From UBA10649 sp963793105 (GTDB lineage: Bacteria; Actinomycetota; Actinomycetes; S36-B12): a stretch of 64,000 nt of DNA. Made by a program: the position numbers and the translations under genes. Positions 8,491-16,128 of the stretch are shown one piece after another. Where the stretch lies: positions 682,001-746,000 of the forward strand of contig CAWBZB010000004.1 of assembly GCA_963793105.1 (NCBI GenBank), given 5' to 3'. The stretch's first letter is position 1; the number at the start of each line of letters is the position of its first letter. The notes under the pieces are model-generated. The model was not told where the DNA came from. It searched no databases and was given only the letters and a program-made list of their open reading frames with translations.

Positions 8491-9300
8491 CTACCTGTGC
8501 TGTGCGGCGAGGAAGAACCCGAGCGCGAGGCTTGACGTCGTCGACGACATGCCGGTGCGCCCATGCCCCCAGTCTGGATAGATGTGCGCCCGGCCGTCCT
8601 TGACTCCTGCGGCAGTCCCCTCGAACAGCTCGCGCGTGTAGAAGACGTCCTTGGCCCCGCCGATGACCAGGGTGGGTGCGGTGATCAGGTGCAACTGGTC
8701 CCCGACGTCGAAGGCGTCCTCCGCGTCCAAGGTCACCAGCATGTCGGTGGGATCCTCGGTCGACATGGACCGCATCATCACGCGGGCCACGGGCAGCGCG
8801 GGACGCCGAAGGGCAGGGGGCAGCATCGCCGTCATCAGTTGGGCGAACCCGCCGGCGGGGTCCCCCGCCCGGGTCAGGCGTGCCAGGTCCTGCTGGACCC
8901 GGCGACCCTGGGGCCCGAGTCGATACGCCGAGGCGATCACGACCAGCGCCCGAACGAGGTCGGGGCGATCGACGGCCAACTGGAGCGCCACTGACCCGCC
9001 CGTGCTCGTCCCCGTGAGGAACACCGGTTCGCCGAACTCGGCGTCGATCGCTGCGGCCAGGTGCCCGGCGATGTCCGACATGGACTCGCCGACGTGCAGC
9101 CCCTGCTTCCGATTGACGACATAGACACGGAAATGGCCACTCCATGACCCCGCATGGGACAAGGCCATCCGGCGCTCCATCCCCGTCGGCACCTCATGTC
9201 GCGCCGTCAGTCCCTGTACGGCGACCAACGGCGGCCCGTTCCCCACCGCGAGGTAGGGAACCCCACCGCTGAGCATGCCCATTGACTCGCGCGCCATCAT
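8491..9300 (-). CDS. Alpha/beta hydrolase
   Basis: The 269-residue alpha/beta-hydrolase fold protein begins at 9300 with AAGGGAAGG upstream. The nucleophile elbow is G-T-S-T-G-G (Ser within FLTGTSTGGSVALQLA). The acid is probably the Asp in VIGGAKDVFYT and the base the His in YPDWGHGRTGM. The oxyanion region near VQGLTARHEVPTG is unusual in lacking the HG motif. Substrate unknown. It precedes the class-V aminotransferase on the same strand by 67 bp, so they may be co-transcribed. Confidence 0.87.
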   Translation of the reverse strand: MMARESMGMLSGGVPYLAVGNGPPLVAVQGLTARHEVPTGMERRMALSHAGSWSGHFRVYVVNRKQGLHVGESMSDIAGHLAAAIDAEFGEPVFLTGTSTGGSVALQLAVDRPDLVRALVVIASAYRLGPQGRRVQQDLARLTRAGDPAGGFAQLMTAMLPPALRRPALPVARVMMRSMSTEDPTDMLVTLDAEDAFDVGDQLHLITAPTLVIGGAKDVFYTRELFEGTAAGVKDGRAHIYPDWGHGRTGMSSTTSSLALGFFLAAQHR

Positions 9301-9427
9301 GTCCACCTTCCCTTCGTCGCTCGAGCATGACCCGACCGTCGTGCCGCCCAGCGTCCCGTCGCCGGCCCCGACGGCTCTCGCTACGGGGCCGGCAGACAGT
9401 GGCGGACGACAGGCATCCCGTGCTCCC

Positions 9428-9871
9428 TCACGCCGATGTCGGCTCAACTCCGGACTTGACGTTGGACAGCATCGTCGCGATGAAGTCCTCGTGTCCCTTC
9501 ACCATCATCTGTTCCATGGACCCGCCCACGGCCGGCACGTTGATGTGCCACTCGCCCTGAGCCGTCAACTTGGTGCCGTCGTCCACGGACTCGAACGTCA
9601 ACGTCCACGTCGGATTGTCGAAGCCGAAACCAGCGACCTCGGCGACGATCCGGTCGGGCCGGACGACCTCGGTGTACGTCAAACCCATGTCGAAGTGGAA
9701 CCCCAGGAAGTGGGTGAAGATCCGTGCGGATGATCCAGTGCCCTCGGGCTTCAACACAACATCAGCCAGCCCGACGTCCGGCAGGTTCCATAGGTGCCTG
9801 ATGTCCAACGCGTAGTCGAACACCTTCTCGATCGGTGCGTCAATCATGACGCTGCGGGTCAGGATTGCCAT
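9428..9871 (-). CDS. SRPBCC (polyketide cyclase/START-like) protein
   Basis: The 147-residue protein has a single helix-grip fold: ILTRSVMIDAPIEKVFDYALDIRHLWNLPDV at the start, WTLTFESVDDGTKLTAQGEWHI in the sheet, and a long C-terminal helix GGSMEQMMVKGHEDFIATMLSNVK. SRPBCC proteins bind hydrophobic ligands or act as cyclases. The ATG at 9871 is chosen over 9880 because GGAAGGAG directly abuts the latter but is 9 nt from the former. Confidence 0.85.
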   Translation of the reverse strand: MAILTRSVMIDAPIEKVFDYALDIRHLWNLPDVGLADVVLKPEGTGSSARIFTHFLGFHFDMGLTYTEVVRPDRIVAEVAGFGFDNPTWTLTFESVDDGTKLTAQGEWHINVPAVGGSMEQMMVKGHEDFIATMLSNVKSGVEPTSA

Positions 9872-9984
9872 GAGACTCATCTCCTTCCCGAGTGACTCGG
9901 CAACTCCAATTTCAGGCTAGATGCCCGCGAAGCGTCCGGTAGAGCCACTGGTCCCCCTGTGCCGATGGGGGCCATCTGCCCATC

Positions 9985-10648
9985 TCACTCCTCCGACCGA
10001 GCTGACCGCTCCAGTCCGGTGATGAGCAGGTCCAGCCCGAATTCGAAGGAGTCGCCGAACGAGTACCCGGGCTGCATCACATGCTCGGCGGTGAAGGCCA
10101 TGAGCGTGGGGTACTCGCGTCGGATCGAAGGTCGCGGCGATCTCCTGTGCGACCTCGGCGAAGCCCTCGCCCCCGGTGGCGGGCAGGGTCGCCTCCTCGA
10201 AGGCGAATCCGTAGATGAAACTGTCGAGGATCGCGTAGGCGTGCGCGGTCATCTGCCAGGAGAGCCCTCCGCGGCGCAGGCAGGCGAGCACCGCCTCGTG
10301 GTGGCGCAGGCTCACCGGACCGGGCGAGGTGCGCGACTCCAGGAGCGGTGCCGCCCATGGGTGCCGGTTGAGGACCACGCGGGCGGACAGGCATCGCACG
10401 CGGATCGCCTGCGTCCAGGGCAGACCTTCCGGCGGCAGGTCGATCTCCGCGAACACCCGCTCCACCATCCCGTCCACGATGGCGTCCTTCGACGGCACGT
10501 GGTGGTAGATGGTCATCGGCTTCACCCCGAGCTCCGCCGCCAGCTTGCGCATCGTCAGCGCGTCGATGCCAATGCGGTCGGCGAGCGAGAACGCTCCGTC
10601 GAGGACGCGCTGCTCGGTCAAGGGAACATGGGCGGCATGACTGGACAT
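9985..10648 (-). pseudogene. TetR/AcrR-family repressor with a 3' frameshift
   Basis: The N-terminal helix-turn-helix is complete (SLADRIGIDALTMRKLAAELGVKPMTIYHHVPSKDAIVDG), and the body matches the TetR class with a tetracycline-repressor-type C-terminal domain. Near residue 176 the frame slips. One extra base at about 10118-10122 turns FDPREYPTLMAFTAEHV into unrelated text. In the corrected frame the protein ends at TGA 9985-9987 (ITGLERSARSEE) after about 220 residues. Uncorrected, it runs to 9917. It is divergent from the MDR oxidoreductase and very likely controls it and itself through the operators at 10675-10724. If the frameshift is real the DNA-binding half survives but ligand response and dimerisation may be altered. 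Confidence 0.85.
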
Positions 10649-10668
10649 GGGACTCCTTTGACGGCGAC

Positions 10669-10724
10669 TTGACCATCGTACTTAGTACGGCTAGTCTTTC
10701 ACACATTCCCGTACTAAGTACGAT
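10669..10724. promoter_or_regulatory. Promoter with two TetR operators
   Basis: ATCGTACTTAGTACGG at 10675-10690 and its exact reverse complement CCGTACTAAGTACGAT at 10709-10724. Each is itself an inverted repeat around CGTACTTAGTACG. The plus-strand promoter is TTGACC (10669-10674), a 17-nt spacer containing the first operator, and TAGTCT (10692-10697). Repressor binding would block RNA polymerase directly. The sites lie between the TetR start at 10648 and the GTG at 10746, so both genes are probably controlled. Confidence 0.85.
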
Positions 10725-10745
10725 CCGCGCCGGAAAGGAACCCCC

Positions 10746-11798
10746 GTGTCCACAAGCAGCAACGCCCTCCCCGCTACCCAGCCCGCAGCCCCGGTCCCTG
10801 CGGCCGCTCGGATGCGAGCGGTCGTCACTCCCCGATATGGCGGCGCCGAGGTCATCCAGGAGGCCGTGATCGCTCGCCCGGCCATCGCCGACGATGAGGT
10901 CCTCATCGAAGTCCGCGCCGCCGGCGTGGACCGTGGCACCTGGCACCTGATGAGCGGCATGCCCTACCTCGTCCGACTTCTGGGGTTCGGCCTGACCAGG
11001 CCGAAGCAGCCGGTACCGGGGTTCGACGTCGCCGGCGTCGTCGCGGCCGTCGGCAAGGACGTGCAGCGATTCGAGATCGGGGACGAGGTCTTCGGAGTCG
11101 GGCGCGCGACGTTCGCGGAGTACGCCGCAGCCCAGGAGCGCAAGCTCAGCCACAAGCCCGCCGCCCTCAGCTTCGAGTCGGCCGCCGTCACCCCCATCTC
11201 CGGGTCCACCGCGCTGCAGGCCCTCACCGACGTGGGCAAAGTCGAGGCCGGTCAGTCGGTTCTCGTCATCGGCGCCTCCGGGGGCGTCGGCAGCTATGCC
11301 GTGCAGATCGCAACGGCACTCGGCGCGCATGTCACGGGCGTGTCGAGTGCGGCCAAGGCCGAAGCTGTGACGAGCCTGGGGGCTGAGCGCGTGATCGACT
11401 ACGCCACCGGCGATTACCTCGACGGCAGCACGCGCTACGACCTCATCATCGATGCCGGCAGCGTCAATCCGATTCACCGGCTGAGGCGCGCTCTCACCCC
11501 GACCGGGACACTCGTGCTCGTCGGGGGGGAAGGCGGCGGCAAGTGGACCGGCGGCTTCGGCCGCAATCTGCGTGCGGTGATGCTGTCCGTCTTCACGAGT
11601 CAGAACCTCAAGGCCCTCATCGCCCGTGAGCACCACGACAGCACCGATCGGCTCGCCGACCTGATGTCCGCCGGCGACGTGGTGCCCCTCATCGGAGGGC
11701 GCTACCCACTGGCCCGCACGCGCGACGCCCTGGCCGATCTCGAGGTCGGCCGGATCAGCGGCAAGGCCGTCATCGTCATTCACCCGAACGGCGCCTAG
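10746..11798 (+). CDS. MDR-family quinone oxidoreductase / zinc-independent alcohol dehydrogenase
   Basis: The 350-residue medium-chain dehydrogenase/reductase starts at GTG 10746 with GGAAAGGAA upstream. It has the N-terminal GroES-like half (MRAVVTPRYGGAEVIQEAVI, PGFDVAGVVAAVG) and a Rossmann half with IGASGGVGSYAVQIATALGAHVTGV, the NADP-binding AxxGxxG motif. The structural zinc cysteines are absent, so it belongs with NADPH:quinone reductase-like enzymes that reduce quinones or activated double bonds. Control by the divergent TetR repressor suggests detoxification of a ligand sensed by that repressor. A membrane protein gene follows after 55 bp. Confidence 0.9.
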   Translation: MSTSSNALPATQPAAPVPAAARMRAVVTPRYGGAEVIQEAVIARPAIADDEVLIEVRAAGVDRGTWHLMSGMPYLVRLLGFGLTRPKQPVPGFDVAGVVAAVGKDVQRFEIGDEVFGVGRATFAEYAAAQERKLSHKPAALSFESAAVTPISGSTALQALTDVGKVEAGQSVLVIGASGGVGSYAVQIATALGAHVTGVSSAAKAEAVTSLGAERVIDYATGDYLDGSTRYDLIIDAGSVNPIHRLRRALTPTGTLVLVGGEGGGKWTGGFGRNLRAVMLSVFTSQNLKALIAREHHDSTDRLADLMSAGDVVPLIGGRYPLARTRDALADLEVGRISGKAVIVIHPNGA

Positions 11799-11853
11799 TC
11801 CGGGCCCTCGACCGGCCACCCACCTCGACCCGTTCGCACACCCTGGAGGAATC

Positions 11854-12597
11854 GTGACCACCCAGACCGCTGGACCGCGCACCACCCCGCAGCCGACGCC
11901 GACCTCAGCGGCGTCGGGCAGGCAGACCCGCCTCGTCGCACGGATCGCGGGGGCGTCCTATCTGCTGATGTTCGCACTGGCGATCGTCGCCAACTTCGTC
12001 GTCGTCGAGGGACTCGTCGTCGAGGGCGACGCGTCGGCGACGACGGCGAACATCGCCGACTCCCCCGGCCTGCTGCGCGCGGGCATCCTCGCCTTCCTCC
12101 TCATCGTGCTGCTCGACATCACGCTTGCGTGGGCCCTTCAGGTCGTGTTCCGCACCGTCAACCGGGACCTGTCCATCGCCATGGCCTGGTTCCGACTCGC
12201 CTACAGCGTCATGCTCGGCGTCGCGCTCGTCTTCCTGGTCCAGGCCCTTGCCGCTGCCACGACCCCGGCGACTTCGGCTACCCAAGCGGCGCAGACCATG
12301 CAGGCCATCGACGCCTTCCAGACGACCTGGATGCTCGGACTGAGCCTGTTCGGCGTCCACCTGGTGCTGCTGGGTGCCCTGGTCGTCAGGTCGCACTTCG
12401 CGCCGCGCCTACTGGGCTACTTCCTCGCGGTCGCCGGCCTCGCCTACGCCGCGGACACGGTCGCGAGGCTCGCCCTTCCCGACTACTCGACGGTGGCCGG
12501 CGTGCTCCTCGTGCTGGTGGCCGTGCCATCGATGGTCGGCGAAGGCTGGCTCGGCATCTGGCTGCTCACGACGCGACGCCTTCCCGCCGAGTCATGA
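11854..12597 (+). CDS. DUF4386-family integral membrane protein
   Basis: The 247-residue protein starts at GTG 11854 with GGAGGAATC directly upstream. It has six to seven hydrophobic segments beginning with RIAGASYLLMFALAIVANFVVV. A conserved-looking middle (RTVNRDLSIAMAWFRLAYSVMLGVAL) and the final YSTVAGVLLVLVAVPSMVGEGWLGIWLL match the DUF4386 family, whose function is unknown. It follows the MDR gene and may share its TetR-controlled promoter. The stop overlaps the start of the next small gene. Confidence 0.82.
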   Translation: MTTQTAGPRTTPQPTPTSAASGRQTRLVARIAGASYLLMFALAIVANFVVVEGLVVEGDASATTANIADSPGLLRAGILAFLLIVLLDITLAWALQVVFRTVNRDLSIAMAWFRLAYSVMLGVALVFLVQALAAATTPATSATQAAQTMQAIDAFQTTWMLGLSLFGVHLVLLGALVVRSHFAPRLLGYFLAVAGLAYAADTVARLALPDYSTVAGVLLVLVAVPSMVGEGWLGIWLLTTRRLPAES

Positions 12598-12752
12598 TGG
12601 ACGGAACCGACATTCGACGCGAGAGCCGCCTGCTGCAACAGCAGTGGCATGGCTGGGGTTCCCCGATCGGCATGGGGGTGGGCCTGCTCTGCATCTTCGG
12701 TGGTTTCGCGCTCCTGGCCCAAGGACTCGCCATCCTCTCGTCCATCGGCTAG
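12594..12752 (+). CDS. Small single-span membrane protein coupled to the DUF4386 gene
   Basis: The 52-residue protein starts at ATG 12594, overlapping the DUF4386 stop by ATGA. A polar N-terminus (DGTDIRRESRLLQQQWHGWG) is followed by one membrane segment (GMGVGLLCIFGGFALLAQGLAI). It ends 4 bp into the convergent PadR gene. No named family is recognised. The coupling suggests it works with the DUF4386 protein. Confidence 0.6.
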   Translation: MMDGTDIRRESRLLQQQWHGWGSPIGMGVGLLCIFGGFALLAQGLAILSSIG

Positions 12753-13420
12753 TCGTCGCGATCGTCGCGAGGCCGCACATCGGGGACCCACCGGTCCAGG
12801 GGCGACTGGTCGGCTGCGAGGAGGCGCGTGAGTTCTTCGGTGCGCGGGGTCATGCCGAGGTCGCGGGTGGTCGGCCACTCGTCGATCTCCTCCCGCGCGA
12901 ACTCGACCCACCGCTCGAACGTCTTCATCATCTCGATCTGGAACGTCGCGAACAGCACCGACAGGTGAGTCCGCTGCGGGAAGGGGTGTCCGCCGTCGAG
13001 GTACGTCCCCATGAGCTCGACGATGGTGCGGTGCTTCTCCCCGATATCGCCCTCGAACTCGTCGAGGGCCCTGAGCAGGTCGTCTCGTGATCCGTGATCG
13101 GCGAAGAGGAGCCTCAGGAGGGCTTCGATCTCGAGCCGGGGTGGTTGGGTGCGTGTCGTCGTCCACTCGTTCAGCGCCTGGCGGCCCTCGTCGGTGATGG
13201 CGTAGGTGCTGCGGACGCGGTTGCCCACGCCCGTGTGATCGACGGTGGCGAACCCGAGTTCGACCAGCTTCTTGGGCTCGGAGTAGATCAGGCGCTCCGA
13301 CTTGGGCCAGGCGTAGCGGAGGCTGCGATGGGCCTGCTGCGTGAGTTCGTAGGCCGTCCACGGCTTGAGGCCGAGCAGGGCGAGCACGGCGAACGACGAG
13401 GTCGTCATCTTTGGCGGCAC
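12749..13420 (-). CDS. PadR-family transcriptional regulator
   Basis: The 223-residue protein has the PadR winged helix (SFAVLALLGLKPWTAYELTQ, YSEPKKLVELGFATV, YAITDEGRQALNEW) and a long C-terminal dimerisation domain of the Vir type, rich in charged helices. The GTG start at 13420 lies 7 nt after TAGAGT with no ribosome site, so it is probably leaderless. Two perfect inverted repeats overlap this promoter and the divergent cupin promoter, so PadR very likely represses both. The ligand is unknown; PadR regulators often respond to phenolics or drugs. Confidence 0.92.
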   Translation of the reverse strand: MPPKMTTSSFAVLALLGLKPWTAYELTQQAHRSLRYAWPKSERLIYSEPKKLVELGFATVDHTGVGNRVRSTYAITDEGRQALNEWTTTRTQPPRLEIEALLRLLFADHGSRDDLLRALDEFEGDIGEKHRTIVELMGTYLDGGHPFPQRTHLSVLFATFQIEMMKTFERWVEFAREEIDEWPTTRDLGMTPRTEELTRLLAADQSPLDRWVPDVRPRDDRDD

Positions 13421-13424
13421 ACCC

Positions 13425-13477
13425 TTGACTCTACTGCATATTGCAGTATAGGAATGAGCCTACTGCAAGGTGCAGTA
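13425..13477. promoter_or_regulatory. Divergent promoter with two PadR operators
   Basis: Perfect inverted repeats TACTGCA-N3-TGCAGTA at 13432-13448 and 13461-13477, 29 bp centre to centre. The plus-strand promoter is TTGACT (13425-13430) with TATAGG (13447-13452) after 16 nt, and the first operator fills the spacer. The minus-strand -10 TAGAGT (13433-13428) for padR abuts the same operator. The second operator lies just downstream, before the cupin start at 13508. TACTGCA half-sites are typical in form for a PadR dimer. Confidence 0.87.
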
Positions 13478-13507
13478 TCAAGTGGCGCAGACGAGGAGAT
13501 GGTCAGA

Positions 13508-13867
13508 ATGAAGAGCAACGTCGCGGACCTCCCGATCGCGGCCGAGTCCCTCGGAGAGATGATCCGAGGTCAGGACTGGGGCGGAATGACGACCGCATTC
13601 ATGCAGTACCCCGCGGGGCTCGATCTCCGCCCCCTGCTTGAGGGCCTCGAGAGGGATCACTGCCAGTGCCCGCACTGGGGCTACGTCATCGATGGCCGGA
13701 TCCGAGTCCACTACGAGGACGGCTCCGACGAGGTCGTGACCGCGGGTCAGCTCTACTACTGGCCGGCCGGCCACACCATCGTGGTCGAGGAAGCCGTGCG
13801 GATGGTCGAGTTCAGCCCGCATGACCAGATGTCCGAGGTCCTCGCCCACGTTGTCGGCAAGCTGTAG
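13508..13867 (+). CDS. Cupin-domain protein under PadR control
   Basis: The 119-residue single cupin barrel contains CPHWGYVIDGRIRVHYEDGSDEVVTAGQLYYWPAGHTIVVEEAVRMVEFSP, which follows the two cupin motifs, with His in the first and a PAGH turn before the second. The second motif has few metal ligands. The ATG at 13508 is chosen because AGGAG lies 9 nt upstream; an in-frame ATG at 13454 would read through the second operator. It probably binds a small molecule or is an isomerase or decarboxylase, and it is induced when PadR is released. Confidence 0.82.
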   Translation: MKSNVADLPIAAESLGEMIRGQDWGGMTTAFMQYPAGLDLRPLLEGLERDHCQCPHWGYVIDGRIRVHYEDGSDEVVTAGQLYYWPAGHTIVVEEAVRMVEFSPHDQMSEVLAHVVGKL

Positions 13868-13935
13868 GGGCCGACTGATCAGGAGTCCGAGATCGAGCGG
13901 TGCGTGGGCCTCGCCCGGCACCAAGGGAAGGCGAC

Positions 13936-14703
13936 ATGGAGATTGCAGAGCACATCACCGCGGTGGGACGAGAGGCCAGTCTCTTCGCGGACGCAGCCAG
14001 ACGAGCCGGACTTGAGGCAGAGGTCAAGACCTGCCCGGGGTGGAACGTGCGCGACCTGGTCCGGCACCTGAGCGAGATCCACCTCTGGGCCGCGGCACGC
14101 GTCGCGAGGCGCACGTCGAAGCTGTTCCCCGACGACATCTCCGAGCACGCCGAGTCCTGGCCGGACCTCGCCGTGTTCTGGCCGGCAGACGCCGACCTGA
14201 TCGACTGGTACCTCGAGACGAACGCCAACCTCGTCCGATCCCTCGAGGCCGCATCACCGGACGATGACATGCCGACATTCCTCCCAGCACCGTCCCCACT
14301 CGCGATGTGGGCACGACGCCAGGCCCACGAGACGGCGGTGCATCGCTTCGACGCCCAGCACGCGAGCGGCGCCGCTTCCGGGTTCGACCCGGTGTTCGCA
14401 TCGGACGGGATCGACGAGCTGGTCAGGGCGTTCGCCCCGCGCGCGCGGACGTTCCCGACGACCACCACCCGCACGGCGGTCGTCCACGCCGAGGACACGG
14501 ACGACCAATGGCACCTCACCTTCTCGCCCGACGGCATCGCCACGGTTCGCGGTGGTGGACCGGCGGACATGACCGCGACGGGCGAGGCCTCGGATCTCTA
14601 TCTCGTCCTGTGGAACCGCATCGACGACTCGAACATCACGGTCGAGGGTGATCGCGAGCTCCTTTCCCTGTGGCACGACAACCATCGGGTGCGCTGGTCC
14701 TGA
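13936..14703 (+). CDS. Mycothiol-dependent maleylpyruvate isomerase-family protein
   Basis: The 255-residue protein has the four-helix DinB/MDMPI N-domain. TCPGWNVRDLVRHLSEIHLWAA is the signature that carries the first metal-ligand His, and RRQAHETAVHRFDAQHA provides the HExxxHR-type second ligand region. It ends in an SCP2-like C-terminal domain. The family uses mycothiol, the low-molecular-weight thiol of Actinomycetota, in isomerase or transferase reactions. The start at 13936 has AAGGGAAGG upstream. It follows the cupin gene by 68 bp on the same strand. Confidence 0.88.
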   Translation: MEIAEHITAVGREASLFADAARRAGLEAEVKTCPGWNVRDLVRHLSEIHLWAAARVARRTSKLFPDDISEHAESWPDLAVFWPADADLIDWYLETNANLVRSLEAASPDDDMPTFLPAPSPLAMWARRQAHETAVHRFDAQHASGAASGFDPVFASDGIDELVRAFAPRARTFPTTTTRTAVVHAEDTDDQWHLTFSPDGIATVRGGGPADMTATGEASDLYLVLWNRIDDSNITVEGDRELLSLWHDNHRVRWS

Positions 14704-14752
14704 CCGGCCGATTGGCACCGCACGGCGCGACTTCACCTGTCACCATGACCGC

Positions 14753-15439
14753 ATGTCCCCCCTCAGGTCGAGACGTGCAATCGGCGTCATGGCGGTCGCG
14801 CTGGGCGCACTGTTCATGGCGTCGCCCGCCTACGCCGGCGACACAGGCAGCGCCAGCTACCTGATGACGGCGGACGACCTCCGCGGTGACTTCGGGCCCG
14901 TCCGTGAGAGTTTCACGAACGACCTGGGGCGGGTCCTGCCGTCGTCCTGCGACGTGCCGTCGAGCGGAAGCGGCCCGGTCGGCCGGGCGAGTGTGTCCGC
15001 GCCCTTCAGCGAGGTGGACTTCGCCGACGGGCACGTGTTCCAGAACACCGTGTACCTGTACCGGACCCCGTCCGCTGCTCGCGCGTCGTTCACACTCCTT
15101 GAGTCCCGCACGCTCGCGAAGTGTCGAGGTGCGGCCTACACACCCTTCGGCGACGACGAGGAGATCGTCCCGCAGGTCTCGGCCGCCGGCGCCCGGCGCC
15201 TGCCGCCCGTCGGAGGCGACCCCAGGTTCTCGTTCGGCCAGAGCCTCATCCTGCTGGACCCCACGAGCGCTCCCCCGGGCTACACGGACGAGTACGGGTA
15301 CGGCGTATACACCTTGGTCGACAACGCGATCGTCCAGATGCAGGCCTACTCCACGTCACCGATATCGGCCGCGACCCGCGCCGACCTGCGGCGCGTCAAC
15401 GAGGTCGTGTCCAGGCGCTTCGCCGAAGCGGCCGACTAG
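14753..15439 (+). CDS. Secreted protein of unknown function
   Basis: The 228-residue protein has a signal peptide (basic SPLRSRRAIG, hydrophobic VMAVALGALFMASPAYA, cleavage expected after AYA). The mature part has two cysteines (SSCDVP and AKCRG) and the repeated pattern seen in sensor or PknH-like extracellular domains (YLMTADDLRGDFGPV, ending SAATRADLRRVNEVVSRR). No named family is certain. The start follows CACCAT by 6 nt and has no ribosome site, so it may be leaderless. Confidence 0.7.
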   Translation: MSPLRSRRAIGVMAVALGALFMASPAYAGDTGSASYLMTADDLRGDFGPVRESFTNDLGRVLPSSCDVPSSGSGPVGRASVSAPFSEVDFADGHVFQNTVYLYRTPSAARASFTLLESRTLAKCRGAAYTPFGDDEEIVPQVSAAGARRLPPVGGDPRFSFGQSLILLDPTSAPPGYTDEYGYGVYTLVDNAIVQMQAYSTSPISAATRADLRRVNEVVSRRFAEAAD

Positions 15440-15501
15440 CCCGTCGGCATGCCTGGCTGGTGAATTGGCGGAATCCCCGCTCCCTGCCACGACACGAGTC
15501 T

Positions 15502-16035
15502 TCAGCCGAAGCCACCGACGAGGTTCTGGGCAAGGACGGCGGTCACGAGCGCCAGCATCACCCCAGCCAGGCACAGCAGCGTGAACCGGCGCCGGGAACG
15601 GGTCAGCTGGTACCCGCCCAGGACCGCTCCTGCCGCGGCGAACTGGCTGACCTGCACCGTCACCGCCGCGAGCACGAACGCCACAGTGAGGTCCACTGCG
15701 GTCCACAGCGAGACCACGCCCAGGGTCGCAGTGACCGCGCCAGCCACCGCACCGACGGCCATGCCCGCCGCGATTCCCCCGGCGGGCAGCCGATCGATCA
15801 GCCACGCCAGTGCGGCCACGCCGGCGAGCAGCGCGACGTAGGCGACCGGGATCCGATCGAACAACTCCTCGTCAGGCAGCAGACTCGGCTCCCGGTCCTG
15901 CTCGAACAGGGCCGCGAACACTCCGGCGTTGAGAAGCAGGTCAACACCGATGGTGACGAGCCACGCCACCACAACGGGCCCGAGAGCGAAGGCTCGCGCC
16001 CGACGGATCCCTGCCTCGCGCCGCACCTCTGACAC
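15502..16035 (-). CDS. Integral membrane protein of unknown function
   Basis: The 177-residue protein has four hydrophobic spans (VVVAWLVTIGVDLLLNAGVFAAL, IPVAYVALLAGVAALAWLI, a Gly/Ala-rich GGIAAGMAVGAVAGAVTATLGVVSLW, and LLCLAGVMLALVTAVLAQNLV). The GTG start at 16035 has GAGGGG 6 nt upstream. No motif points to a function. It lies between the secreted protein (convergent) and the VWA gene. Confidence 0.7.
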   Translation of the reverse strand: MSEVRREAGIRRARAFALGPVVVAWLVTIGVDLLLNAGVFAALFEQDREPSLLPDEELFDRIPVAYVALLAGVAALAWLIDRLPAGGIAAGMAVGAVAGAVTATLGVVSLWTAVDLTVAFVLAAVTVQVSQFAAAGAVLGGYQLTRSRRRFTLLCLAGVMLALVTAVLAQNLVGGFG

Positions 16036-16128
16036 TGTCGACCCCTCTGCCGGTCACCCACAGTCTCCACCCCCGCCACCGTCGATGAAAGACATGCCGC
16101 AGGACGACGGGCGGCCAGGCCCCGCACA

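Noticed and set aside
10077..11885. A 602-codon minus-strand frame across the MDR gene
   Set aside because: Antisense shadow; the sense MDR protein is unmistakable.
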